Assembly (NCBI GenBank): GCA_963678705.1
Contig: OY783214.1
Location: forward strand, 7,564,001-7,628,000
Length of the DNA stretch: 64,000 bases
Source: Panorpa germanica
Lineage: Eukaryota; Arthropoda; Insecta; Mecoptera; Panorpidae
Direction of reading: 5' to 3'
This document shows positions 1-13,079 of the stretch, in pieces. A model generated the notes under the pieces. It worked only from the letters and a program-made list of their open reading frames with translations. It was not told where the DNA came from and did no database searches. The position numbers and the translations under genes were made by a program. The stretch's first letter is position 1, and every line of letters begins with the position of its first letter.

Positions 1-1430
1 TGTTTCTGCTAGTGTATATGCTAAATTCCAAGTTGGACAATTTACTTATAATCCTTTAAACGAGTTTGGCTGATATCTTCGCTTTTATTTTATATTTAAT
101 TATTTGTACGAGTATATATGCGTAATTTATTATTTTCTGTTTTCACAAAAAAGTTGACCGATGTCTTGGCCACCCCTGATATAAAATAAGTTACTTTATA
201 AGATAAAAAATTTAGCAAGCGTTAACAATACCTTTATAAGATCGCATGTTGGTTTAAGCTGTACGATTATTTTCACATAATAATTAGTTATTGCCCTAAT
301 TGAATATGTTTCACAACGCGCGTATTGAATTGTTTGGAAACAACCTGTTCGCAGACCTGTTTTGGTTCTGTACAACCAGATATATGATATATGATATTCT
401 GTAGGATGGGGCAATATGCAATTTCGTACACCTCTCATTTTCTGCAATTAATAATGTATAGCACATAATAAAACATTCATTTTATTATAATTATAACAAA
501 GTTATTTCAGTACCTTGGCAACAGGAAAATTGATTTTAGTCAGTTCTAAAGCTTTCTAAATTTTAGAAGAAATCGTTTTATTATATTGATATAAATGTTT
601 TTATTATTTTATTTATTGTTTTACAAAACAATAAATTACAATGCGATGTTAGAAAAAAGATGTTCTTGTGTTACTTTCACCCGAGATAGCGAAGATTATT
701 ATAGAGAGATCTTAAACTGTAAATCTATTAAGAATACCAATTGTTTCTGAATAATTTTGAAACTGAAGGTGACAAAAAATGCTTTTAAATCGAAGGCTCT
801 AGACCAGACATATTAAATGCAAATGGAAACAGGTTTAATAGAATATATAAATAACTTATCATTAAAATTTCTATAACACTTTAAATATTCTTAACAATAG
901 AACTATTACAATATTTCATATAAGCGAAAGTTATTTTGAATGAAACTATTCAAGGTGAAATTTACTATAACTATAATTTCAAGTAGTTTAACTAATTGGT
1001 AATTATTAACTAAGCTGTTTTAATGGAAACCGGTTTTTATTCATCTAAACTTTAACACAAATGTTAATACATCATAAAATGCACACATGAAATTCATGTT
1101 AAATAATATTTCTTGAAAAGAAACTTGACATTGAATGGCGTTAAGAACAAATTCGTATTTTCTATTTATGATAAACTAAAAAAAGCGAATGTGTGTGTGA
1201 GTGAAAGTGAATGAATAATTACCTATGTTGGTTTCTATAGATTTATGATAGCTATATAGTCTTTACTGGGATGGGCAACTTACCATAAAAATGTACGCTG
1301 TAAACTTTAAAAAAATGGTAGAACAAAACTTTAGCCTATTTCTTAAATATCAATTTTCATGACAAAAATTCACAGATTTTTATAAATATTAAATCGAATT
1401 GAATCAGGCTCGGTCCGTTTCGTACTCAAG
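1..1430. other. AT-rich intergenic DNA
   Basis: No gene, RNA or transposon end could be supported here. Reading frames are short and AT-driven. Confidence 0.6.
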
Positions 1431-1562
1431 ATGCTGTCGCATTGGGCGCGAGGATTTAGGGAGCGGCAACTCTTCTCTACAAACATTGTTTCATATCGTA
1501 GTAATGTCGAAGAGCTTGATAACAATTTGAATAAGATTTTCGAAGCACGTTCTAAGCCACAG
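1431..1562 (+). CDS. possible first coding exon of an unidentified gene
   Basis: An ATG opens 44 codons that end exactly at CAG followed by GTAGAA, a usable 5' splice site, in phase 0. Base composition is more balanced than in the surrounding AT-rich DNA. The peptide starts MLSHWARGFRERQLFSTN and is rich in Arg and hydroxylated residues with no acidic residue in the first ten. That is compatible with a mitochondrial presequence, followed by an acidic helix-like stretch (VEELDNNLNKIFEAR). No downstream exon was found, and I do not recognise the family. It may be the relic of a processed or broken gene. Confidence 0.27.
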
Positions 1563-3615
1563 GTAGAAATATATATTTGGGTACGTACAGGAAAAGAAAT
1601 TTCGTATTTTAAAGCTTAAGTTTATTCTGAAATTTTCGTCTTAGAAACTTTTTTATCCATAAGTCACCCTAAACCGCCAAAAGTCGATTCCTATATTAAG
1701 TCGAGTTCTAGAATATCGTATTCGAATTTTATATGCTTCGAATCGAAATTGTTTGTAGGAGGATTCTGAAAAGGAGCGCCTACTGTTTACTGGGTTTGTT
1801 TTAAAATAACATAACCTAAAAGTTCAACGATGTTTGAGAACGTTAGCTAATGTTAAACCAACAAATATTATTCTGAATTATATTTAAACGATGAATTTTA
1901 TGCTCTATAACAAACTTGTCACAAGTATACATACGGTTCTACTAACATACGGTTCTATAACTAATAATATGCCCTTACGAGTTATCATTCATCCGCTTGC
2001 ATTCATATTTTACTGAAAATATAAATCTATCATTTTAATTGAAGACGCTTTGGAATTGGTATCAAATATATATTGTGATTAATAAATACATAATGATTCA
2101 CCATTGAATAAATATTATAATTAAAGTTAACATTGAAATTTAAATCGAGGTTTTTCATTTACATTTGGTAATGAACTTGACGGTTAGTTGTCTGCTTGAT
2201 TCTCTAACTTTCTCTACATTCACCTTGTGGGATTCACGATCTGATAGCAAGTATAAAATCCAGGTACACACACAACTGCATAATTGCTGCAGTAATATTC
2301 TTGGTGAATACTTTCGCACTTATTTATTTTGGATAATCGAATGATGTTTAAACTTTCTAAAAGTTAAGCTTGTTTTTTATGTTTTCTTTTGTTTACGAAG
2401 AAGCAGCAGGATATAATGTCTGCATTTCTGTACTGTGGACTAGTTAGGCAGTGAAGCGAACCCGAGCTCACGAACCCACATGATTGGATACTTAGAGTGT
2501 CAATTGTGACTGGATACAATAGTACTTCGTCTGAGATTGTTACGTATTCAAAAAAATTACAGCTAGTTTCAGGTACTTTAAATTTTAAGATTCGTATTCA
2601 TTTTGTTGGTACCTGTATCGTAAAGAAGAAGACACTTTTTTGTCATTCTATTTTTATGAAGAGAAATATCCTATTTCCAAACTTAGAATCATTGAAGTTT
2701 CGAGCTCTAAGCAAGACAATATTATTTCTAAATTCAACATTATTTTTTTGCTATTCCAAATTTATAATTCTAAGGTTTTATTCAAACCGCTTTACAAATA
2801 AACATGGTATACAATTTATACTAGTTATAAACTAAGAATATGCCTGTCCAGACGGGCTTTATAACTGGTATAAGTTTTATTACAAATTTATTTGTGAGGC
2901 TAATATTCTAAATTAAATAAACCACAAAAATGGAAACATATTTCTTCGATTAAGAAGAACCCAAAGCTACACAAATAGCTTTTGCTACAACAACATCTAT
3001 AACAAACTAGAAAATAATATCTTGGAATCAATTCAAAACAGAATCTTTTAAATTTTAACGCATAACGCCAAACAACGCAATCCGCCACTGTTTAGCAAAT
3101 TATTTCTAATCGTTTACGTTATACCAATAAAATAAAATAATTGTTTTGTACATTTTATGATTCATTAATTCTGAGTATTTCAAACATTTGTTAAGTGCTG
3201 CGAAGTTCGTATCCTATTAAGTGAATGTGGGTCACTTCTTGTAGTCAGAACAAAAGGTGAATGTTCTGCAAATGCTCTTGCACCTAACTATGCATCAGAC
3301 GAGTACATCAATATTGTTGTTCAAACAGTGCAATGCAATTCGAGATTATTTATTTGGGCCATCAAGGGCAATGCCGGTTTATACTTTCAGTGGTACTGTT
3401 ATTATCGATTTTTTGAAAACTGTTTGTTCAGCACAGTTACAGAAGTGACGTCACTAAAATCATTGTAACTCGTAAACTAACGAATGAAAGGTAATGAAAT
3501 TTTGACACATATCGTTTGAAGGATATAGAACTATTTAAAAATCATTGAGTGATGTGGTGTATATAGTATTTAGCCTCCATTAATATTATCCATTTATAAA
3601 ATTTGGACTCACATA
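1563..3615. other. intergenic DNA, nothing recognised
   Basis: Several short frames occur, the longest 112 codons at 2497-2835. They show low complexity and amino-acid usage typical of AT-rich noncoding DNA. No transposon termini or RNA genes were recognised. Confidence 0.5.
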
Positions 3616-4161
3616 GCACATGGGCTGAAAAGTCCCGGGCCTAACACATAGATGGCGCTAGTTTTATTGCATTCACCTTTTTTCAGTTAATACTAACCTT
3701 CAAAAGACAGCTGTTAAAATTTCATGATATTCTATTCAGTAGTTTGTGAGTTATTGTGCTAAGAGTTATATGGCAAAGAAAAAAATTTTGTTTCATCAAG
3801 ACAACGCACCGTGTCACAAGTCAATCAAAACAATGGCAAAACAACATGAATTGAACTTCGAATTGCTCCCACATCCACCGTATTCGCCAGATTTGGCTCC
3901 CAGCGACTACTGCCTGTTCGCAGACCTGAAAAAAATGCTCGCCGGTAAGAAATTTCGCACGAATGAAGAGGTTATCGCTGAAACTGAGGCCTATTTTGAG
4001 GCAAAAGATAAATCGTTCGACAAAAGTGGTATTGAAATGTTAGAGCGGCGCTGGAATGATTGCGTTGCTCTTGATGGAGATTACGTTGATGAATAAAGCT
4101 AATTTTGAATCAAAAAAACTGTGTTTTCTTTGTTAGGCCCGGGACTTTTCAGTCCATGTGT
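3616..4161 (+). mobile_element. internally deleted mariner transposon
   Basis: The element is bounded by TA dinucleotides (3614-3615 and 4162-4163). Its inverted ends read CACATGGGCTGAAAAGTCCC on the left and, on the opposite strand, CACATGGACTGAAAAGTCCC on the right. The ends stay complementary through GGGCCTAACA, so the inverted repeat is about 30 bp. At 546 bp it is less than half the usual mariner length of about 1.3 kb: the 5' untranslated segment is joined to the C-terminal third of the transposase. It could be mobilised only by an intact relative. Confidence 0.88.
3746..4096 (+). pseudogene. mariner transposase, C-terminal fragment (DD34D)
   Basis: The 116-codon frame contains the last two thirds of a mariner DDE catalytic core. 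The second catalytic Asp lies in HQDNAPCHKS (residue 19) and the third in YSPDLAPSDYCLF (residue 54). Exactly 34 residues separate them, the DD34D signature of mariner. The N-terminal helix-turn-helix DNA-binding domains and the first catalytic Asp are missing because of the internal deletion. The first few residues come from former 5' untranslated sequence. The protein cannot be an active transposase. A terminal inverted repeat follows about 30 bases after the stop. Confidence 0.88.
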
Positions 4162-4163
4162 TA

Positions 4164-4819
4164 TTTAAAATTAAAATGCATAATAACTTTAAAATAGTTC
4201 CAGTCATTCAGGAAATAGGTGTCAAATTTGACCTGACGATCAAGATCAAGTTGAATGTTATTGTAGAATTTCATAATTGAAAATATATTTAAAATTATTG
4301 TCAAATATTATTCAATATTCTCATACTAAAACGGAAGTTGACTGGCTTCGTATATGCCTTGCTTAAAGTATATACATATATATAACTTAGTTTTAAAGAA
4401 GGTGTGTGCACTTTTTTTTTGATGTATTCATTTATAAAAATATGACAATTAATGTTTATTTATTGACCTTGCGTTTAGGTCACATCATTAATTAATGTAC
4501 TACCATTTGAAATTTAAATACAATCGGACCGGTTTAAACCAATGTTCAAAATATCATACAAGTAAAGTTCAAAAAGTCACCTGTATATGACGATTTAAGA
4601 CAGCTTTTAAATCTATGATATGTAAAAATAATTTGGCCTCATTTCTTGTCATCGGGCAAGTCACTATATCTGGTCAATCCATCCCTTCCCACCCTATTAA
4701 TATTATGCGCGTAATAACCAGTATATAATATAATATTTTGATTTAATATTTACATATTTAATTGATCAGCTATTCATATAAAAGTAAATGCATTATTTTG
4801 TTATAGAACAATTTTAACA
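4164..4819 (+). other. upstream region of the desaturase gene
   Basis: AT-rich DNA between the mariner relic and the desaturase start codon. It should hold the promoter and perhaps a noncoding first exon, since ttgttatag at about 4797-4806 could be a 3' splice site just before the ATG. No specific regulatory motif can be supported. Confidence 0.35.
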
Positions 4820-5777
4820 ATGGCACCAAACTTAATTGGTAGTGGTTCATTATTTCTGGCTCAAACAACAATAGAAAATGAATCACAAAATATTGAAAAA
4901 GAACAAAAAACATTAATTGACGAACAAATCAAAACTAAACAACCTGATGAAATCCAAAGAAAAAGACGATTACAAATTGTGTGGTTAAATGTCTTTGTGT
5001 TTTTATATCTTCATCTTGGTGCTCTCTACGGACTTTATTTGGTTTTCACTACTGCGAAGTTTGTTACGTTTCTTTTTGGTGAGTACAATTTATATATTTA
5101 TTTTATATAATTATTATTAGAGGTGAACTATCTGGGGCCCTGGAGTCTACACAAGTTATAGTCTCATTAAATTAGCTTTTAGCTTTTTCTCTTATGACAA
5201 ATTTATTTATATCCAGTTAAGAACCGCCATAGTATCATGGACCGGATCATAAAATTCCTCTGTGATTATTATAAAATAAATTTTTTTAATGTCAAATGGA
5301 AATTGCAAAACAATAAAAACGATACCAAAAATTATCAACTACCTACTGAGTTTTCTAAATTTTCTGAAACACAATGTATTTTTTTCAATTTATTTAACAT
5401 CGGCTAATTTCTATCGTCAGTTTTGATGGTGAAAATCAAAGTAACTTTTCTTATATTAAATAAACCTTAAATTTTAAACATTTAACTGTATTAACGGGTA
5501 ATTTGGTATTCGGTAATTTTTTATAAACGAAACAGTGCTTTTACTTTTTTTTTACAATGAATAATTCTAATGGAGTAGATAGAAATATTAGAATACCAGT
5601 GTTTAAACAATAGACCTCTAGTGTTATTTGACTAGAACACCTGCCACATTTTATGCATATTATTATGTTATATTATTCAAATCAACTTTGCAAAAGTAGG
5701 GTTAATAGATTACAACCTTGAAATATTACTAAAACAATAAGCTATATTTTTAAATACTTTGTGTAGATTTATGTATA

Positions 5778-5843
<66 letters not shown>

Positions 5844-8654
5844 ACATACTCCAATATTAAATATTCACAGACATTTTGATTTGCATATACGTAATTCTAT
5901 GTGTGAATTATCTATTTAATTCTATTTAAAATTATTTAACTTTTGCTACTTTGATTTTATTTTGTGTACCTGCATATTTTATTCGTAATGTATTAGTAAT
6001 ATTTATTCTAAAAAGGTCTTGTTATATTATAGTTATTCAAGAAGGTTTAAAAACTACATCTTTAGAATTTATAACCCTTAAAATGGTGTTGTTAACAATT
6101 TTTATGGGTATGTTAATAGGTGATTAAAATATGTCACAACAAATTGTAAATTAGGTTACATTTTTATATAACAGGTAACTATTGTTATTTTAAAGAAACC
6201 TTAAATACTGTGAGAAAACCTTTAATACTTGAACCTTGGGAACTGTGTATATTATACAAATTTATAATCAATTTGTTACTGAATTAATAATAAAGTAGTG
6301 TTACTGATTAACTTTTTACTTTATTTATAGGTTTCGTATTCTCCACATTGGGAGGCATGGGCATAACTGCAGGGGCGCATCGGTTATGGGCCCACAGAGC
6401 TTACAAAGCAAATGTTCGCTTAAGAATTCTGCTTGCTATTTTCCAAACAATGGCTTTCCAGAATCATATCTATGAATGGGTTAGAGATCATAGGTATGAC
6501 TTAATATATTATTCGATTTATATAATTTGACGTAAAGGACATTTTATTTGATAATGTTCAAGTAAGTATTTAACTATTTTTAGTGTTGGTTTTTATACAT
6601 AAGTTTGCCTGATTCGTATATAAGAGGAGTGCCAACAGTTAAAAATGATTAGGAATATTATTGTGGGGATAGTGAAAGGTTAACTTATATAACAATAATA
6701 GTGGATTAGCTGTTTTGAAAAAACCACTGTCCATATTCTTTTTAATTGGCATTTAGGAACGAATGAATTAACGAGTAAACAAGTTTATCCTGTACAATAT
6801 GGTTTTAAATCCGGTTTCAGGATTTTTAAAATAAATTAATGTCACTTTTGTTAAAATAGTATTTTATAAAATATTAATTTACTACATAATTATGAAATTA
6901 GTAAGCAATGTAAATTTTATTGGTTTTAATATAAATTTTGTTTTATAGTTTTGCTATGATTCGACAGTTGGCAATAATTTCTAAGCAATTCTCTTCTGTC
7001 ATAGGGCACATCATAAGTTCACTGATTCAGACGCAGATCCTCATAACGCGAGGCGCGGATTCTTCTTTTCTCATGTTGGATGGTTGATGGTCAAGAAACA
7101 TAAAGATGTTAAAATAAAGGGAGCAACAGTAGACATGAGTGATCTTGAACGCGACCCAGTAGTCATGTTCCAAAAGAAGTAAGAAACTGGTTTTTAAAAA
7201 TACTTATACTAGAATTCTGGTATATTTTTTATATTTCTCGTAAAGTTATTCCAAAGGATATCATCTAAAATCTAAATCAATCAATTTTAAATAATATTTT
7301 AAACTTAAGGTGAAACGATCCTTGACCATAGGATATTATCGAATACTCTATATATTTTTAAGTCTTAAGCGTAAGTTTGAGATCCATAATAAAGGTTATA
7401 AAATTTATGACAAACCCTTAGAAATGTTACCAGTCATATAAAAATTGGAATCTAACTAAAAAATATAGCAATATTCATTTGCTAAACTTATTTTTGCGGT
7501 TCCAACTCACTAAAAGTCAGTAGAAGAAAGCTTAAAATGTAGATATGTTATTCATCTAACTAATTGCAGCTTGAGATTTTGATTCGCGTTTATAGTTACT
7601 TACATAAAACGATTTAAACATAAAAAGACATGGTTTTTTTGATAATATTTAACCTGCTGTATAGTATCGCCATCTATATTTTGCGAGTCAAAAATGGCCA
7701 AGTATCGTTTCACCTTAAACCCTATTAAAAATGTTAAAATCGAAGCGCACCTAAAATAAATTTGATGTTAGAAATGTTGCATATTTATAAGGCGCCAATA
7801 TACACTTTCCACTTTTTAAAACTAATTGTATAGAAAAATAGAATACTTCTGACTATGTATGACTATAATTTGCTGATTTGTATAATTTGGTTTCTTTTAG
7901 GTACTACTTGTGGTTAATGCCACTTCTCTGTTTCATTATTCCATCTTTAATTCCGTATCTTTTATGGAATGAACCTTTCTACGTGTCTTTCCACGTGGCC
8001 GCGATTCTGCGCTACACTTTATCGCTTAATGGAACCTGGTTAGTTAACAGTGCGGCTCACATTTGGGGAAAGAAGCCTTATGACAAGTAAGCAAATGATT
8101 TTATTATATTTTATGGCGTCTTAAGAAATTGTTATTAGTTATACATTTGTTATTTAGAAATATAAGCCCGACGGACAGTTTGACTGTAGGACTTGCAGCT
8201 TTCGGTGAAGGTTGGCATAATTACCACCACGTCTTCCCCTGGGATTATAAAGCAGCTGAACTTGGAAATTACCGAGCTAATCTTACTACAGCGTTTATTG
8301 ACTTCTTTGCTAAAATAGGTATTTATAACATATTATTGGAGATTTGTGTGAGTTATGTATGTTGCCTAAATAGCAGGCGCAGATATTATGTTATAATAGC
8401 GTCCGACATATATCAAGTTTTTTATTAAAATAATTTAACATCAATTTACTTCTCTTTTAGGATGGGCTTATGATTTAAAAACCGTCCCTATTGAAATGAT
8501 TAAAAAACGTGTGCAACGTACCGGTGACGGTTCCCACCCCCTAAGTATTGTGGAGGAAAGTCATGAAATGATTTGGGGTTGGGATGATCAAGATATGGCA
8601 CAAGAAGACAGAGATGATGCTGAAATTATAAATAAACAAACGAAGAAGGAATAA
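4820..8654 (+). CDS. acyl-CoA desaturase (Delta9-type, membrane)
   Basis: Six coding exons join in frame: 4820-5078, 6331-6493, 7005-7178, 7901-8086, 8158-8318 and 8461-8654. All have GT/AG junctions. They encode 378 residues, normal for insect acyl-CoA desaturases. The three histidine boxes of the di-iron centre are HRLWAH (103-108), HRAHH (140-144) and HNYHH (281-285). Hydrophobic segments near residues 55-75 and in exons 2 and 4 fit the usual four-helix endoplasmic reticulum topology. The enzyme family inserts a cis double bond into saturated fatty acyl-CoA using cytochrome b5 and oxygen. Downstream of KNI the tetrapeptide at 264-267 is SPTD, the position used to sort lepidopteran pheromone desaturases. 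Regiospecificity cannot be read from the sequence. Intron 1 carries a long TA microsatellite. The gene looks intact. Confidence 0.95.
5781..5837. repeat. (TA)n microsatellite in desaturase intron 1
   Basis: An almost perfect TA dinucleotide run of about 55 bp inside the first intron. It is probably length-polymorphic. Confidence 0.9.
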
Positions 8655-9537
8655 ATTATTAGGCTTATGTAAAGTATTTATATTTTAAAATTATAATTAG
8701 CCTGGCTACTTTCTTTGGGGTTATTTATTATACTATTATATGTACATTAGTTAATAGGCTTCATTTTATTTATTAGACGCGAAAACAATATGTCACATAC
8801 GTCATACCTTACACGAAAGGCAGTTTACGTAATATTTCATTTTAACTAATAGATTTATAAGTGAACTAAAATAGCTTAACTGAAGCAAACCTAAAAATTA
8901 AGTGAATTCATTTAAATTAAACTTATGTAAAAACGATAATACGATTCGGCGTAAACCATAGTTCTAAAGTCATACAGTACACAGGGCTTACAAAGGAAAG
9001 GTTCAAAGTGACACGCTTAATAGGACTTTGATCATATGGTTCGTTTTTTATCCGCCAGGATTCTGGTTCTGTTTTGTACATGAAAATGTCTGCGATCTAA
9101 CCTAAAAGTTGTAAAAATGTTCGTGTTACATTTCAATTACATAACATGCCAAAACTTTGTTTTCAATGCGCAGTCTTCTGTCATTTATGACAGATAGTTT
9201 CGATATTTTTTTACAGTGCTGTTAGCGAATTGTGTCATTAAGGACGTTACTTTTTTAAGCATGATCGTTCCCCTATTCTCATACTTCTGTACATGACCAT
9301 GGCGTAAACAATAGGTAACTGTTACATAACAATTGAGTTTGTAGGTTTAAATTTTGTAAATAATGTCATTTTATGAATAATGAGAATAATTCACTAAAAA
9401 TTAAGTTTTTCTTTTAACTGATGCTGAATGTAAAATACATATTAATCTATAAACATGTGATTTTATTGCGTATATTTTCAGTAATTTGTATATGATGTAA
9501 AAATATATATTTTTAAATTGAGTTACTTTTTATCTAA
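8655..9537. other. desaturase 3' flank and intergenic DNA
   Basis: This holds the 3' untranslated region of the desaturase and gene-free DNA. An AATAAA overlaps the stop region (8650-8655), but no clear downstream polyadenylation signal could be chosen. Confidence 0.4.
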
Positions 9538-10333
9538 TCTAATATATAAAATTCTCGTGTCGCGGTGTTTGTTCCCAAACTCCTCCGAAACGGCTGAACC
9601 GATTTTAATAAAATTTTGTGTGCTTATCGGGTAGGTCTGAGAATCGGCCAACATCTATTTTCAATACCTGTAAATGTTAAGGGTGGTCCACCCCAAATTT
9701 TTATTTTTTATTTTTTGGACAAAATTATTTGTTTTTATTCTTTCATGATTCAGCATTGAAAAATACATTTGATTCTAAATTTTCACCCTTATACGATCAA
9801 CCCCTGATTTTTAATCGCGATTTTTATATTATTCTGTTCCATCCACAGATCCACAAGATGGCAATCGAATATAATAATTATAGTATACTATAATTTTCAT
9901 GTATAGTTCTATCAACCAATGAATTATCCGCGCCAGTGTCTTCCATTGTCACTTTTCAACCAGCAAACATCATGGAGTAGGGGTGAGAACGAAGCCGGCT
10001 TCCTTTCTCTCACTCACTATAGTTTCGTACATTTTTTTTTGGTTTTATTTGTGTCTCGATCGTAGCAGTGACTGTTATCCGTATCATTTTAATTTTCGAT
10101 GTATAGATAGCTATCAATAATTGTAATTTAATATATATTTATTACTTTAATAAAGAATAATTTATTAACTTAATTAAAGTATACTTTAATTGTCTACAAC
10201 GCTTCATTCCTCTTTGAATTATAATGACATCCCCACAAACTTATAGTGTTAGCTATTTTTTTAAATATTTCTTTAAAAAAATATTTCCTAGAAATAAAGT
10301 ATATGGCAAAACAACGTTTGCCGGGTGAGCTAG
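9538..10333 (+). mobile_element. non-autonomous Helitron
   Basis: The element starts TCTAATATATAAAATTCTCG after an A and ends with GCCGGGTGAGCTAG before a T. This matches the Helitron rule of 5'-TC, 3'-CTRR and insertion between A and T, without target duplication. The 5' part (CTCCTCCGAAACGGCTGAAC, then CCGATTTTAATAAAATT) is the type of 5' end that recurs in arthropod Helitrons. It is about 0.8 kb long and has no Rep or helicase frame, so it depends on an autonomous relative. An alternative start is the TC at 9533. Confidence 0.8.
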
Positions 10334-10818
10334 TTAATTTTATAACATTTATTTTTGCTGTTAGTATCAAAATACTTTAATATGTTTACCAATTTATTTA
10401 TTGTTTTTTTTACTTTTTATTTACATTTACATTTATTGCTTTTTTGTTGCATTTTTGTTTTTGTACAAATAGTAACGGGTTTATACGTATCGTTCATTTA
10501 TTGCTTGTTTTATTCTGTTTAAAAAATAAATTAGTCATGCTCTATTTAAAGCTCAGGTTATTGAAAGACAACAGGTCAATGCCAGGAATAAAATAGAAAA
10601 ATGCAACGTGTTTATGTTTATAATATATTTATTTAATATCGCTACCTATAATATATAAAAAAAAGTCTTAAAGAAACTAAAAAACGTATATTATAAAAAT
10701 ATGAATAATAAATAAAATAATGATGAATTAATATGATTAAATTTCTGTAAGCAATAACGTAATAATTAACTTATTTAAATTTACAAAGTTTCAAATAATT
10801 TCTACAGAAGTAAATATA
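10334..10818. other. AT-rich intergenic DNA
   Basis: Gene-free DNA between the Helitron and the 3' end of the minus-strand Osiris-type gene. Nothing else was recognised. Confidence 0.4.
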
Positions 10819-10824
10819 TTTATT
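10819..10824 (-). terminator. polyadenylation signal of the minus-strand Osiris-type gene
   Basis: On the minus strand AATAAA lies about 11 bases past the stop codon at 10835. The spacing is short but usable. Confidence 0.45.
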
Positions 10825-10834
10825 TATAATAAGT

Positions 10835-12165
10835 TTAACGTCCTCCTCCATGAGGGCTGTTCCAATAAACCACTTTATTTTTATTTTGAGAGAATGCCAT
10901 ATTTCTCATTAACGTAAACAGAGCTGCGCTTAAAGCCATGTTGTTTAAAACTCCTACTGAAACTGCAGCTAACTTCAGAGCGGGCAATATAAATGGCAAG
11001 ATGGCCGACATTATTAACGGTGGTATTAATACAACGGGAAGCAGCATGTGAATCATGTTTTTCTTCGTTCCGCGTGCGTCTTCTTCATCTACAAATAAAA
11101 ATTAAATTTAAAGTGCATTATTAATTAATATTTATCAATCAGCAAGCATAATAAAGTAGTTTGAAGTGTACTGAAGGGTTGGAAAGGTGAATGTTCATGT
11201 GGTGTTTTTGGGAGTTCTAGAAATAGATAATTCTAAAAAAATGTATTTCATATAAGCTGAAAGGAATGATGAAAAAAAGGAAAGTAATTTAAAATATGTT
11301 GGAAGGAATCCTTGACTAGATACAATTGATTTTGTGTGGGAGCTATATAAATTTTTTCATATTGAGTACAGGGCCAAGCGGTAGTATGTCAGTAGTTGCC
11401 CCAGATCTACAAACAGGTTTCATTTTTTATTCGCTTGAGAGTAAAAGAAGATTGCAGGATTTTCTAATATAGATATTCTTCACCAAAAAGAGTACGGTTT
11501 GTCATCTTAAAATTATAGATAAGTTAAATTGAATTCAATATTTAATCACATCTGAATTTGATACATGTTTTAAAATAGCCATTATTAAAAACTTTTTCTA
11601 TAACTTAATGAAATTCGTTTTTTGGAAACATCATATCTTTAAGTAGCATGTATTTGATATTACCTTGTTTAAATGACAGGTCCATCGTGTTGCTGACAGT
11701 GGGAGATACTTTAATGACAATTCCCGGCAAGAAGTTCAACTTCACAACAGTTTCCTTAAAAATCTTCCTTAATCCGGTTACCAATTTCTCATCCAGTTCC
11801 GCATTATTCAATTTTTTTAATTTTGAAATTTCTATTTCATTTACTTCAGGAGGATTACTCAAAAATTGATCAAAACTATCGGTGCTCAACCGGGTAGTAT
11901 TGACCTCATTCAATCTTTGAACTATATAAACTTTTAAACATTGAAATATGTTATTTTCTCTAAAACAGTTAAATATTTTAACTGGAAACGATGTTTTAAT
12001 AAACTTTATTTGGCTGTCACTGAAATTTTTATTTGATTTTAATAAATATTTATCGTTTAGTTTTTTAAATGATATTGATGAATGATCACTACAATTTGTA
12101 AAATTAAAATATGTTAAAAATATTATATACATTATTACTGTTATTTTTATATTTGTTTTGAACAT
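10835..12165 (-). CDS. Osiris family protein (DUF1676-like)
   Basis: Two exons on the minus strand, 12165-11664 and 11088-10835, join in phase 1 (CAA G | AT GAA) with GT/AG sites to give 251 residues. A signal peptide covers residues 1 to about 25 (MFKTNIKITVIMYIIFLTYF, then NFTNCS). A Cys-containing region follows (NCFRENNIFQCLKVY, about residues 60-75), as in the two-Cys region of Osiris proteins. After the splice comes a basic stretch and then a long hydrophobic segment (LLPVVLIPPLIMSAILPF onward) typical of the Osiris C-terminal half, ending in a short GGGR tail. Osiris proteins are insect-specific secretory or endosomal proteins active in cuticle-forming epithelia. I cannot assign an Osi number. 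Confidence 0.8.
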
Positions 12166-12168
12166 TTT

Positions 12169-12387
12169 TTAAATAATTTGTAAATCGTTAAACAAGTTTG
12201 AGCTTGCTGTGTTAAATGCATGGAAGTGTAGCAGCGACTGACCATCTCTGTTGCCATTGATTACCACGCGTTTCGTTTCCTTGATGTTGCGGATTGTTAA
12301 TCTCGGAAGTGTCTCAAGTTCAACATGATAGAAGTCGGATTGAAATGAGAAGAACGCATTAGTACCGTGAAGTAGTGCATCGTCCAC
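12169..12387 (-). other. open frame directly upstream of the Osiris-type start codon
   Basis: A 72-codon minus-strand frame ends in TAA just three bases (AAA) before the Osiris-type ATG at 12165 and is in the same frame. Its base composition and residue use (about MDDALLHGTNAFFSFQSDFY at the start) look more like protein coding than the surrounding DNA. I do not recognise a family. It could be a decayed exon, a 5' leader frame or chance. Confidence 0.3.
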
Positions 12388-13079
12388 AACGGCGGTAATG
12401 TTTTACCACGGAAAACTAATTTAAGTATAAGGCCGTCTGCACAGCGATTGCTACGATTTTATTGTGTCGTATTATGAGGTATTTGTATGTTTCTATGTAT
12501 GTATTTAAATACTTTTGAATAGTATTTGTGCACATCTCTGCTCATGATATCACCATCAATAGCATGCAATGTAATTGCCCTGCGACCAAGAAACACAGTC
12601 GCTCAAAACTGCTTTCTATGCATTTATATTTATTTACTTGACATATAAAAATAATATTGAAAAGAAATTATTTAAAAATGATATCAATATTTAAACTCAG
12701 TGAATTGTATAAAAGCATAATATTCTTGACAATTTTGTTACTTTAATTAAAAGTAACTTGTGAACGCATCCGACTACAGTTAAACTACTACCTGTTTTTT
12801 CTGGTCTGCTAATTAGATGTACAATCCAATTAAGTAATAATTTATTCCATAGACAATAATTAGCACATATTATTGAATTGTATTTACATTTTTAATCTAA
12901 TAATATTAATTTTTTACTTAGACATTTATAATTTATAAATTTTTAAGTGATATTAGTAGATATTTACCTGATATTACAAAAGTTACCTATTACGTAAACA
13001 ATGTCACCTAATATAAAATATTTTACAACATCTTTTTCAAAAATAAATCTACATTTTTTGCTTAAAACTTATTAAGAAA
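12388..13079. other. AT-rich intergenic DNA
   Basis: Presumed promoter side of the minus-strand Osiris-type gene. No other signal was supported. Confidence 0.4.

Noticed and set aside
2497-2835. 112-codon frame as a gene
   Set aside because: Phe/Ile/Lys/Asn-rich composition of AT-driven noncoding DNA, no splice or start context.
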